From Firmicutes bacterium UBA3920 (GTDB taxonomy: Bacteria; Bacillota; Clostridia; Caldicoprobacterales; Xylanivirgaceae), in contig DGES01000021.1 in assembly GCA_002386065.1 (NCBI GenBank), positions 707 through 9,645 of the forward strand: a stretch of 8,939 nt of DNA, given 5' to 3'. The translations under genes and the position numbers were made by a program. The notes under the pieces are model-generated. The model made no database searches. It was not told where the DNA came from and was given only the letters and a program-made list of their open reading frames with translations. This document shows positions 1 to 7,462 of this stretch, piece after piece. How positions within the stretch are numbered: the stretch's first letter is position 1; each line of letters begins with the position of its first letter.

Positions 1-76
1 ACAGTAGCGGGGGCTGCAGTGGATTTACACCACTTTCCCTTTTCACCATAGCACTAGCTATGACACCTAATAGAAT
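1..76 (-). ncRNA. Cobalamin (B12) riboswitch, 5' half of the aptamer, cut by the window edge
   Basis: Read on the minus strand, this stretch carries the conserved core of the cobalamin riboswitch in the right order. First comes TTAGGTGTC (about 62-71), then AAAAGGGAAAGTGGTG, then AAATCC, then CAGCCCCCGCTACTGT, which runs to position 1. These match the GGTG element, the AGGGAA-GGTG-AATCC stem and the CCCGCTACTGT element of the aptamer. The 3' half, with the AGACCTGCC-like segment and the expression platform, lies beyond the window. The RNA would control a minus-strand gene just outside, by family precedent B12 transport, B12 synthesis or a B12-independent isoenzyme. Which of these applies cannot be told from here. 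The 5' limit is approximate. Confidence 0.93.
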
Positions 77-92
77 GATTTAATTATATAAA

Positions 93-121
93 AGTATATC
101 AAGCTAAAACACATAAATCAA
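93..121 (-). promoter_or_regulatory. Candidate sigma-A promoter for the cobalamin riboswitch transcript
   Basis: On the minus strand, TTGATT (116-121) and TATACT (93-98) are separated by exactly 17 bases. The -10 box matches TATAAT at five of six positions and the -35 box matches TTGACA at four. The expected start, near 86, lies some 10 bases before the first conserved riboswitch element. A second TATAAT at 83-88 could serve instead but has no good -35 partner. Confidence 0.55.
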
Positions 122-218
122 GTTGCTTAAATTTAAAAATATTTAAAGAACACATAATAGACAATTATCTCTGGCATTGATTTAAAATAATTATATAGCA
201 GTTTTTTTGCACATACAT

Positions 219-249
219 AAATGTATGGGAATAAAAATCCCATACATTT
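219..249 (-). terminator. Perfect 12-bp hairpin after the 304-residue gene, possible terminator without a U-tract
   Basis: AAATGTATGGGA (minus strand) pairs perfectly with TCCCATACATTT around a 7-base loop, TTTTTAT. It starts 27 bases after the stop of the gene at 277-1191, where a terminator is expected. No run of T follows the hairpin in either direction, so it is not a canonical intrinsic terminator. It may instead protect the mRNA 3' end or work with a termination factor. A further CATACAT copy at 212-218 can pair with one arm as an alternative. Confidence 0.45.
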
Positions 250-276
250 AACAGCTATAAATAGGATATTTTAAAT

Positions 277-1191
277 CTAAGAAATGTACTCATCTACTGT
301 AACCTTGTATATATCTATACAATTTTTTAACGCTAACACATATTCATCTATCTCTGCAGATCTAGTATTGGTTGGCAGTGCTAAAAAATTTTTATTTATG
401 GTTATAAGTTGTCTAAGTAATGTGAATAATCGGGCACTTTTCCAGCGTTCGTCTTCTAACTTTTGTTCATATTGGGAGAGTTTTTCCTCTAGCTTCCTTT
501 GCTCCTCTTTCATCTTCACATAAGTTTCATTACTTTGAAGGTCTTCATCCCCTGATAATCGTTTGGTGATTATGCTCAATCCATGAATTAATTGCTTAAT
601 GGTCATGTTTTGTATCTTACTCAAGCTTGTCACTGTATCTCTTAATATTTCATTAAATTGTTCCTGTGTTTTATAGTTATCATAACTAGACATTTTCCCA
701 TTTATTATATACTCCTTAGTATATGGATTAAAAAAAGTCTCACCTGCTGCTACCATCTTCTCCATCAAACTCTCCACATATCCAACTTTATTTGCAATCA
801 CATTCCTATATTTATTTTGATATCTTATCAATAACTTTGCGTCACCACCACTCAACTCATTAGCACAGCCCCTTACAGATTTACCCTCTGCTTGAGCTTT
901 CAACATAGTGGTCATGAGCATCTCTATCTCTTCAGCAGTGAACGGTTTACCCTTACTCCTAACCTTTTTAGTTTGCCCCTCTCCATCTTTCAAGCTGTCA
1001 CCATCTGAAAGGCTATTTATATAGCGATAATAATAATTTCGAATAGTATTTACCTTGAGCCCTGTCCTATCGGATATGACCTCAAATGCTCTTATAATTG
1101 GTAGATTGCGCATCTTAGCCATTTCCACTTCTTCTTCCATTATAGCTATAAGCTCAGATCTATCCAGCTTTACCCTCTGTGTATGTAGCAT
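277..1191 (-). CDS. Putative DNA-binding protein, two HTH-like segments plus C-terminal coiled coil
   Basis: The protein has 304 residues and no membrane segment or signal peptide, so it is probably cytosolic. Residues about 31-58 look like a helix-turn-helix that ends in the aromatic-rich helix NTIRNYYYRYI. Residues about 84-131, starting GKPFTAEEIEML, have the spacing of a second Myb/SANT-like three-helix unit. After a middle region of unknown kind, residues about 219-265 are rich in E, K, Q and L with heptad spacing, as in a coiled coil. Myb-like DNA binding followed by a coiled coil recalls the RsfA family of Firmicute sporulation regulators, but the likeness is in layout and no close match is claimed. 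The ATG at 1191 is preceded by GGAGG nine bases upstream, which supports this start. The gene stands alone: 337 bases separate it from the gene before it. A regulator, or a phage-type structural or replication protein, are both possible. Confidence 0.7.
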   Translation of the reverse strand: MLHTQRVKLDRSELIAIMEEEVEMAKMRNLPIIRAFEVISDRTGLKVNTIRNYYYRYINSLSDGDSLKDGEGQTKKVRSKGKPFTAEEIEMLMTTMLKAQAEGKSVRGCANELSGGDAKLLIRYQNKYRNVIANKVGYVESLMEKMVAAGETFFNPYTKEYIINGKMSSYDNYKTQEQFNEILRDTVTSLSKIQNMTIKQLIHGLSIITKRLSGDEDLQSNETYVKMKEEQRKLEEKLSQYEQKLEDERWKSARLFTLLRQLITINKNFLALPTNTRSAEIDEYVLALKNCIDIYKVTVDEYIS

Positions 1192-1264
1192 AATCTAATT
1201 CCTCCATTCTTTGGAAATCTCATATATATATTATTAGCAACTTCCACTTTGGTTATACAAAATA

Positions 1265-1292
1265 TATTTAGAAATTAGAAATAATATGCCAA
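1265..1292 (-). promoter_or_regulatory. Weak candidate promoter for the 304-residue gene
   Basis: On the minus strand, TTGGCA (1287-1292) and TAAATA (1265-1270) are 16 bases apart, about 75 bases upstream of the start codon. The -35 box is good and the -10 box fair. In a sequence this rich in A and T such matches arise easily by chance, and TTGCAA near 1363-1368 is a rival -35 box. Confidence 0.25.
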
Positions 1293-1474
1293 CATACCAT
1301 TTATGGGGAGATACTATTAAATTTAATTATAAACTTCGAGGTCATATAGTTCTAATTGAGTTTTTGCAAAAAAATAAAGTTCATTTATACAAAGCCTATG
1401 AATCATACTAACTTGTAGTATTTTTTATTGTTTACATATTAAACGCTACAGTCATTGATTTATCTATAATTCAG

Positions 1475-1515
1475 AAAAAAATACGGAAACTCAAGCATAG
1501 GGTTATATATTTGAG
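1475..1515 (-). terminator. Weak terminator candidate after the membrane-anchored protein gene
   Basis: On the minus strand, CTCAA (1511-1515) can pair with TTGAG (1490-1494) and, eight bases later, a run of seven T (1475-1481) follows. The five-pair stem with a 16-base loop is weak. The stop codon region contains another TTGAG (1528-1532) that competes for the same CTCAA arm, so two exclusive hairpins are possible. Confidence 0.3.
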
Positions 1516-1528
1516 CATTAAATAATCC

Positions 1529-1921
1529 TCAATTTTTCATGCCCTCCTCAATCCATTTAAAAAACTTTTCATCCACCTGTATATAATTCCCTGCAGTGTC
1601 CCTTTCAAATATACACACCCCTAGGCCTCTATAGCAGAGTAAGGGGCCATATCCATTCTCTGGTGTGAAAAATTCCAAAGCATATTCATAGGGTTCTTGT
1701 ATGAATAAGTCAAATCCTGCCTTTTCATCTTTTATTACTTTATTTACTATCTTATTTATAATCTCTTTATCGTCTATTTCATATATTTCTTGAGTCTCAC
1801 CCACTGTAACCAATATTTTCTCTGTATTTCTCATATCTGATCTATCTATATTTAACACAATTATGCATAAGGCAATAACTGCTCCTACTATCATCAATGA
1901 TATAACATGTTTTTTCTTCAT
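1529..1921 (-). CDS. Small membrane-anchored protein of unknown function
   Basis: The protein has 130 residues. MKKKH gives a positive N-terminus, followed by one hydrophobic segment at about residues 6-24 (VISLMIVGAVIALCIIVLNI). That is a signal-anchor, with the remaining 105 or so residues outside the cell. The only cysteine in the segment has leucine at -1, so it is not a convincing lipobox. The outer part is acidic and mixed alpha/beta in appearance, with the pair LLCYRGLGVC near its middle. I do not recognise the family. I chose the ATG at 1921 because AGAAAGGA ends eight bases before it, whereas a TTG six bases further upstream would leave only two bases. The gene starts 101 bases after Rad50 with no clear terminator between, so read-through is possible, but it also has a candidate promoter of its own. 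Confidence 0.7.
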   Translation of the reverse strand: MKKKHVISLMIVGAVIALCIIVLNIDRSDMRNTEKILVTVGETQEIYEIDDKEIINKIVNKVIKDEKAGFDLFIQEPYEYALEFFTPENGYGPLLCYRGLGVCIFERDTAGNYIQVDEKFFKWIEEGMKN

Positions 1922-1929
1922 AGACAAAT

Positions 1930-1937
1930 TCCTTTCT
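1930..1937 (-). promoter_or_regulatory. Ribosome binding site that fixes the start of the membrane-anchored protein
   Basis: AGAAAGGA on the minus strand lies eight bases before ATG at 1921. The upstream in-frame TTG at 1927 would be only two bases away, too close for use. Confidence 0.6.
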
Positions 1938-1962
1938 TAATAATTTAAAATAGTAATTATAT

Positions 1963-1991
1963 ATTGTAATAGAAATATACCACCTCTTCAA
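1963..1991 (-). promoter_or_regulatory. Candidate sigma-A promoter between Rad50 and the membrane-anchored protein gene
   Basis: On the minus strand, TTGAAG (1986-1991) and TACAAT (1963-1968) are 17 bases apart. The -10 box matches the consensus at five of six positions. Transcription would start near 1956, about 35 bases before the start codon, so the small gene may be expressed apart from the repair operon. Confidence 0.45.
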
Positions 1992-2022
1992 TAATAGTAT
2001 ATCATCTCCCTTATGTCTTTTC

Positions 2023-4584
2023 TCACAGTGGTTTAAACATAGAACCATTAGGGGTCATATATACCTCTATTTGGTTCGAAAAATAGTCCTTGAGATCTTG
2101 TATATGGGTAATAACTATTATCTTTTCAAACTCATCCGATATGGCATTTATCACTTGAGCTAATCTCTCCCTACCCTTTTCGTCTAGGGTTCCAAAGCCT
2201 TCATCTAAAACTAACATGCGAACTGTAGCGCCGGCGCGTCTTGCAAGTGTTTTAGATAGAGCTATACGTATAGCAAAGTTTATACGAAATTCCTCTCCAC
2301 CTGAATATGTCTCATACTTTCTAGTATCAAGTCCATCTGATATCTTTATATCTAAAGTCTCCACTGTACTGCCTGATTTCGTATCACGCTGTGTCAAAAA
2401 TTCCACTGTCAGTCTCCCATCTGTTATTTTAGCTAATATCCGATTTGTCTCATCTTGCAGTTCAGGTATTGCATTTTCAATTATAGCTGCCTGTATTCCC
2501 CTTTTGCCATATATCTCTATAAGGGTTTTATAAAGCTCTATCTCTCTATTCAAATCTGCAATGCTTTCTTTTTTTTCTTTCATCTCTTCCTTAGCTGTTT
2601 CTATCTGTTTTAAACGTTCATCTAAAGCTCCTTTTTTAGATTGTAGTTTTCTTATATCATCCAGCAGTTTTTTCCTATCCATCTCTAATACATATATCTT
2701 CTTTTTTATACTTTCAATATCCCCTGTGGCTGCCTCTAGTTGACGAATAAGTTCCATAAGTTCTTGTATATACTTTTCCTTATCCTGTATAAGCTTTAAT
2801 ACACGTTCCATACTCTCTTCATCTGCTGAAAGCCTTGCCTTAGCAAGTTGTACATCCTGATAGTATTTATCTATGTCCTCGTATTTTTTTAGTTCTTCCC
2901 TGATCTGTCGATGGGCATCACCATCATAATTTAACTTATCTATCTCATTTTTAAGGTCTCTTTGCTCATTAAATAGCTCATCTGCATATGTCTTCTCCTT
3001 TAAACTTTTCTCAAGGGGAAAACGTTTTGATATGAGCATATCCATATTTTCCTTAGCCCTTTTTGCCTCTTCCAATTCCCTCTGAATGATAGCCAAATGA
3101 CTCTCCATTTTGCTTTTATCTTTCAATTTATCCTTAAAACTAGCTATCTCTTTTGACAATACTTTTCGTCTATCATTGAGATGGGATATTAAATCCTGTA
3201 CATCCTTTAGCTCAGATTGGAGCCTCTGTCCTTCTTGAGTCATATCTTTTAATATTTTTGCCTTTGTTTCTTCGCTCAAAGGGGTGTTACAAGTGGGACA
3301 ATTTGACTTTGCGCCTGATATATCCTTATATCTTTCTCTCAGATCCTCTAATTTTTCCATTAATGTCTTCTCTCTGGCCTTTAGATCGGCGATCCTAGTT
3401 ATGTTCTCATTTAATTCTTCTTCAGTCTCTGATACTTTCTCCTCTAATGTAAGCAGTTTTGCCAAAGCATCTATCAATACCTTTTCTTCTTTTTTTAATT
3501 TATCTTCCTTCTCAAGCTTAACCTTTTCTACCTCTATTTTCTGTTCTAATAACTTTATATTATACTTAATCTCCTGTTTTTCCCTCTCTATCTTACTTTC
3601 TACCGCCTCTAACTTGCGCGTAAGATCCGTCTTTATCTGCAGTTGTTCCCTATAAGTATTCTCCTTAAGTGATAGTGCCTTAGCCCTCTTATATCCAACC
3701 ACAATTTCTTCTTCTCGCTCAAGAAGGGTTTTATAAGATTTTATACGCGTCTTAAGTTCATTCTCTTCTTTTTTTAAATCGACAATCTCCTCCTGTGTTC
3801 TAATTAAATTTTCTCTACTGCCCTCTAAACTCTTTACAAGCCCACTCTTTTCCCTATATACCTCATAATATCCATCTAACTCTTCGCCAGTCTCCTTCTC
3901 TTTGATTTGCATATCTTCTAATTCACTATCTACCTTCTTCTTAGTATCTTTAACAGCTGCCTCATCTTCTATCCTTGTCTCTAATCCATAGAGCTCCCTT
4001 TGGACTATCTCTGCTTCACTTTGCAATCTGTTCCTCTCTTCCCTTGCAAGCTCCGCCAACCTATCATAATTAGAAAGATTGAGTATCTCAGCCAAAACCT
4101 CTTTTCTCTCATTTGGTTTTTTAGTTGCAAACATATCAGCTTTACCTTGGCTTAAATAAGCCGTACACAGATATGTGTCATAATCTAGTTTTATAAGATT
4201 CTGTATCTTAGACTGTGTTTCATCTATCCTATTGCCACTTATAGGTATAAATTCTCCACTATCCTCTATAAATAGATCTAATGAAGACTGCTCCCGCCTT
4301 TTGTCCCGCTTTCTAATTACCTTATATCTATTGCCATCTTCTTCAAATATTAAGGAGACTTCCATCTCGTCTGCGCCAGTCCTTACAAGATCATCTATAC
4401 CACCACGTCCGGTCATACCCTTACATTGTCCCCATATACACCATGCTATTGCATCGGCTATAGATGATTTACCATTTCCATTTTCGCCCGTCAAAAGAAC
4501 TACATCAAATGCTTCAAAATCAAATATAGGTGTCTCTTCACCATATGATTTAAAATTTCTCATATAGAGTTTTAAGGGTTTCAT
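2023..4584 (-). CDS. Rad50/SbcC-type SMC ATPase of the Mre11-Rad50 complex
   Basis: This ABC/SMC-type ATPase pairs with Mre11 to hold, tether and process DNA ends. The N-terminal lobe shows Walker A GENGNGKS at residues 33-40 and the Q-loop YLSQGKADMF near 146. Long coiled-coil arms rich in E, K and L run from about 175 to 700. The zinc hook CPTC is at residues 429-432 (3289-3300), almost at the middle. The C-terminal lobe has the ABC signature YSGGEEF near 760-766, Walker B MLVLDEGFGTLDE at 790-802 and the H-loop VITH after it. At 853 residues it is nearer in length to archaeal Rad50 than to the roughly 1,000-residue SbcC of many bacteria. Every ATPase motif is intact. The start ATG overlaps the Mre11 stop as ATGA and follows a strong GGGAGGAGG site, so the two subunits should be made together. 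It is the last gene of the four-gene overlap chain. Confidence 0.95.
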   Translation of the reverse strand: MKPLKLYMRNFKSYGEETPIFDFEAFDVVLLTGENGNGKSSIADAIAWCIWGQCKGMTGRGGIDDLVRTGADEMEVSLIFEEDGNRYKVIRKRDKRREQSSLDLFIEDSGEFIPISGNRIDETQSKIQNLIKLDYDTYLCTAYLSQGKADMFATKKPNERKEVLAEILNLSNYDRLAELAREERNRLQSEAEIVQRELYGLETRIEDEAAVKDTKKKVDSELEDMQIKEKETGEELDGYYEVYREKSGLVKSLEGSRENLIRTQEEIVDLKKEENELKTRIKSYKTLLEREEEIVVGYKRAKALSLKENTYREQLQIKTDLTRKLEAVESKIEREKQEIKYNIKLLEQKIEVEKVKLEKEDKLKKEEKVLIDALAKLLTLEEKVSETEEELNENITRIADLKAREKTLMEKLEDLRERYKDISGAKSNCPTCNTPLSEETKAKILKDMTQEGQRLQSELKDVQDLISHLNDRRKVLSKEIASFKDKLKDKSKMESHLAIIQRELEEAKRAKENMDMLISKRFPLEKSLKEKTYADELFNEQRDLKNEIDKLNYDGDAHRQIREELKKYEDIDKYYQDVQLAKARLSADEESMERVLKLIQDKEKYIQELMELIRQLEAATGDIESIKKKIYVLEMDRKKLLDDIRKLQSKKGALDERLKQIETAKEEMKEKKESIADLNREIELYKTLIEIYGKRGIQAAIIENAIPELQDETNRILAKITDGRLTVEFLTQRDTKSGSTVETLDIKISDGLDTRKYETYSGGEEFRINFAIRIALSKTLARRAGATVRMLVLDEGFGTLDEKGRERLAQVINAISDEFEKIIVITHIQDLKDYFSNQIEVYMTPNGSMFKPL

Positions 4585-5807
4585 ACGATATCCTCCTCCC
4601 GCAATCTAGCCAAGAGTTTAGAATTCAACCTTAGGAGATCGTCCTTTATGGCTTCATACTCTTCTTTCTTATCTATATACTCAGTTACCGCTTCTTCTAT
4701 GTCCATACGTTCAGTTATACCCGGATGCCTTAGATGGGATTTATCAGATATTATGTCCTTTTCTATACCTGCCACATAAAAAGCTTTGTCTCGTAAAAGC
4801 CTATATACATCCCCTTCTCTTAAGTCAGGCAATTGATTAGAGTTTATTTTTACCTTAAGCTTTACTATTGCATCCTCTAGTTGAAGAGGTGTAATGGCAT
4901 CTTCAACTAGTTGAAATGGGTCACCTTCTGTGGTATCCACATATATTGTCTTAAATGGTCGAGTTGGTAGTTCCACAAACTCATAATCGGCATATCCTCG
5001 CCCTAATTCCACTATCACAAACCCCTTTTTATCTTCCTCCTCATTAAAATCCACCCTATCTATGCTGCCGCAATATACCACCGGCGGTTCCTCTCCCATA
5101 ACCTGATGTTTGTGTATATGTCCTAATGCCACATAGTCAAATTCATCTCTTGCAAAACATGACAATGGAAGAGTTATTTCTCGACCTAGCATTATAGAAC
5201 GTTCAGAACCTGGAACTGCACCAATGACAGAATAGTGAGACATCAATACTGTAGGTAGATCAGTATATGCTTTTTTCGCAAGGTTATCTACTATATCACA
5301 CAATTTTTTACGCATATCTAAAGAAAGCTCTTCTATAGTAGTTCCCTCTGCATTTATTACACTAGGTGAGACATATGGTAAGGCTATCACCTGTATGGGA
5401 CCATGTTTTGTATCTAATATATCTATCGAAGGTTTTCGTCGTACATGTACATTGGGAAGATCCACTACGTCATATATCTCAACCGATGTTGCCTTATGGG
5501 GAGCATTGTGGACATCGTGATTCCCAACTATTATATATACATTTATACCTGTATCAGATAATTTTTTTATACGTTTTGCAAACTCTCGCTGCTGGGTTGT
5601 ATTAGGTTCCCTATTTTTAAATATATCCCCACATATGAGGACCGCATCCACATCATTGTCTATAGCATATTCTACCAAATAGTCAAATGTGTTTAAAAAA
5701 TCCCTAAGACGTGTGTGAATGCCTGTATCGCTCTCTAAACGTCCATAATTTTGTACACCTATATGAAGATCTCCTGTGTGTATAACTCGTACACTTTTAT
5801 CCATCAC
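4581..5807 (-). CDS. Mre11/SbcD-type double-strand break repair nuclease
   Basis: This metal-dependent phosphoesterase cuts DNA ends and hairpins as a complex with Rad50. All the metal-binding motifs are present in order: GDLHIG (D13, H15), ICGDIF (D61), GNHD (N96, H97), SHYS (H191) and GHIH (H230, H232). Residues about 1-280 form the nuclease domain. The stretch from about 285 to 360 would be the capping region, and the charged helix at 370-404 is placed to bind the Rad50 coiled coil. The length of 408 residues is normal. The likely start is GTG at 5807, eight bases after AGAGGAG and overlapping the HerA stop. The ATG directly after it, at 5804, is the alternative and costs one residue. The 4-base overlap with the Rad50 start supports coupled translation. 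Confidence 0.95.
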   Translation of the reverse strand: MMDKSVRVIHTGDLHIGVQNYGRLESDTGIHTRLRDFLNTFDYLVEYAIDNDVDAVLICGDIFKNREPNTTQQREFAKRIKKLSDTGINVYIIVGNHDVHNAPHKATSVEIYDVVDLPNVHVRRKPSIDILDTKHGPIQVIALPYVSPSVINAEGTTIEELSLDMRKKLCDIVDNLAKKAYTDLPTVLMSHYSVIGAVPGSERSIMLGREITLPLSCFARDEFDYVALGHIHKHQVMGEEPPVVYCGSIDRVDFNEEEDKKGFVIVELGRGYADYEFVELPTRPFKTIYVDTTEGDPFQLVEDAITPLQLEDAIVKLKVKINSNQLPDLREGDVYRLLRDKAFYVAGIEKDIISDKSHLRHPGITERMDIEEAVTEYIDKKEEYEAIKDDLLRLNSKLLARLREEDIV

Positions 5808-7462
5808 TTAAACAACTCCTCTATTCCATCCACATCGCCAATATCCACTTGTATAGCTCCTTTATCCTCCAAATACTCCTCCATATCGTCTAAAAACCTC
5901 TTTCCTGTAAAATCATCTCCACTAGATGAAAGCCCATCTGTCATATCTTCATAGAATTCAAAATCATATTCACGGGTACGTATCACTACTGGCATAGGCA
6001 CTGCATGACCTAATATTATTGCCTGCTGTTTTGTCTCAAGACTTGACAATACATTTCTTAGCATTCTAGCATTACTACTTCCACTCAATGCAGCCTCTAT
6101 ATCCTTTTCATCTGTGAGTAAGGCTATTATCTTTGTACCTAACTGAGATTGAACTTCTGGATCTATGCCTGAAGGTCTTTGATCCACTACAAGAAGTGTA
6201 ACATTGTTCTTTCTCATCTCCCGCGCTATCATGCCAAATATGGTCTGATTAGATAGCTCTGGACTTAAAAATTTATGTGCCTCCTCTATAACAATGACAA
6301 GAGGTTTATTCATTGCACCTTTTCCCGCCTGTGCCCTCTCACTCCTTACCACATAGCGTGCATGTATACGCCGCGTCAATATATTCGCAACTAACATATA
6401 GGCAAGCATATTATTTTGATAGCGCCCAAATTCTAATACCACATTTATACCATTGTCTAAGTATTCCATTATACGTTTTACTGCATCATCAGCAGGATTT
6501 TCCTTTATAAAAGGAAGCCTCTCTAGCATCATAAGTTTTCGCTGAAGGGCTTGAAGTGAAGCTTGATTTGCATTTATTTCCTCTGTCAGATCTTTTATAT
6601 CCTGTACATCCATCTTTAAAAAATCGAGTAACCAATTATCTCCTAAATATCGTTGCAAAATATATATTGACTCAAGTGCAGTGGGATTTAAATTAAGTTC
6701 CTCCCATGCAAGTGCAATATCTCCTGGCTCTATTGCCCTATAGGGTATTTCAACCACAAAATCTGGTCTCACACCCCTATTTTTACTTGATTCTTCATCC
6801 AGTGTAAATATGGCAACTTGGGAACCAAATAATTGTTTTAATCCCTTTACCTCTACTCCTGCTTCACTACTCCCTTTCCAACCATATTCATTGTGTACAT
6901 CAAATACAAGGACATTGGCTTTTTGACTCTTTATCATACCACATAGCATTATACGCGTATAAAATGTCTTACCAGTTCCCGACTTTCCAAATATACCATT
7001 GGATCTCTCTATAAACCTATCTAGGTTTACACATAACTTTATATCTTCCATATCAAGTGGTGAACCTACATAAAAGTGTTCTGCATCCGGTTTCCCAAAT
7101 ATTTCGAATACATCCTCTTCCTTTGCTTCCCTAACATGAGACATATGAGACGGTATACTCTTTACAGGCCTTATGCCTCCCTCTAATTTGTCTATCATTA
7201 TCATAGGCTGCACCTTTACCTTTTCTATGACACCTGTACCCATTATAATCTCATCTATAAGAGAATTATCGCTAAATGTCTCATATAATACCTGTGGATT
7301 GGTTGCCTCTATCTCTTCATCTACTACCATAGAAAAGAAGTCATATCTTTTACCCTCTACAACACAGAACGTTCCTACCTTTATATCTTCTACATTTTCA
7401 CCTATAGAAAGACGTACATCAAATCCGCCTGATAGTGAACCTCTAAGAACCGTTCCCTTCAT
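5804..7462 (-). CDS. herA: HerA-type DNA translocase/helicase (HAS-barrel plus FtsK/HerA ATPase)
   Basis: HerA is a hexameric ATPase that drives DNA through a ring bound to the NurA nuclease, resecting ends in work shared with Mre11-Rad50. Residues about 1-90 fit the N-terminal HAS-barrel. Walker A GKSGTGKT is at 159-166, and VFDVHNEYG at 187-194 matches the HerA form of the DPHGEY motif. Walker B LVIVIEEAHKFL is at 388-399, with E393 and E394. DQRPSGIDPEV at 427-437 is the sensor and arginine region typical of the family. The length of 552 residues is usual. The tail from about 505 is acidic and could be a partner-binding end. The start ATG overlaps the stop of the preceding small gene as ATGA, with a modest GGGTGG site seven bases upstream, so translation probably depends on coupling. 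Being in one operon with Mre11 and Rad50 favours HerA over other FtsK-like ATPases. Confidence 0.93.
   Translation of the reverse strand: MKGTVLRGSLSGGFDVRLSIGENVEDIKVGTFCVVEGKRYDFFSMVVDEEIEATNPQVLYETFSDNSLIDEIIMGTGVIEKVKVQPMIMIDKLEGGIRPVKSIPSHMSHVREAKEEDVFEIFGKPDAEHFYVGSPLDMEDIKLCVNLDRFIERSNGIFGKSGTGKTFYTRIMLCGMIKSQKANVLVFDVHNEYGWKGSSEAGVEVKGLKQLFGSQVAIFTLDEESSKNRGVRPDFVVEIPYRAIEPGDIALAWEELNLNPTALESIYILQRYLGDNWLLDFLKMDVQDIKDLTEEINANQASLQALQRKLMMLERLPFIKENPADDAVKRIMEYLDNGINVVLEFGRYQNNMLAYMLVANILTRRIHARYVVRSERAQAGKGAMNKPLVIVIEEAHKFLSPELSNQTIFGMIAREMRKNNVTLLVVDQRPSGIDPEVQSQLGTKIIALLTDEKDIEAALSGSSNARMLRNVLSSLETKQQAIILGHAVPMPVVIRTREYDFEFYEDMTDGLSSSGDDFTGKRFLDDMEEYLEDKGAIQVDIGDVDGIEELFK

Larger units (their letters stand above)
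1192..1528. other. 337-base AT-rich intergenic region, no gene seen
   Basis: This region separates the small membrane-anchored protein gene from the 304-residue gene. It holds no open frame with a ribosome binding site and no tRNA-like or other conserved RNA fold that I recognise. Near 1474-1532 lie short repeats able to form a weak terminator. At 1361-1372 is the palindrome TTTTTGCAAAAA. A candidate promoter sits near the downstream gene. It probably contains the end of one transcription unit and the start of the next. Confidence 0.6.

Noticed and set aside
1904..1927. Lipoprotein signal in the small membrane-anchored protein
   Set aside because: The cysteine after VIALC has leucine at -1 instead of Gly, Ala or Ser, and hydrophobic residues continue beyond it, which fits a membrane anchor.
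1842..2048. A 68-residue minus-strand open frame across the end of Rad50 and the start of the membrane-anchored protein gene
   Set aside because: It overlaps two better-supported genes in another frame, has no ribosome binding site at its start, and has a composition like a random read of AT-rich DNA.
4232..4567. A 111-residue plus-strand open frame opposite the Rad50 head
   Set aside because: It is antisense to a well-supported ATPase domain, serine- and proline-rich as expected of a shadow frame, and has no recognisable motif. The other plus-strand frames in the window are the same kind of artefact.
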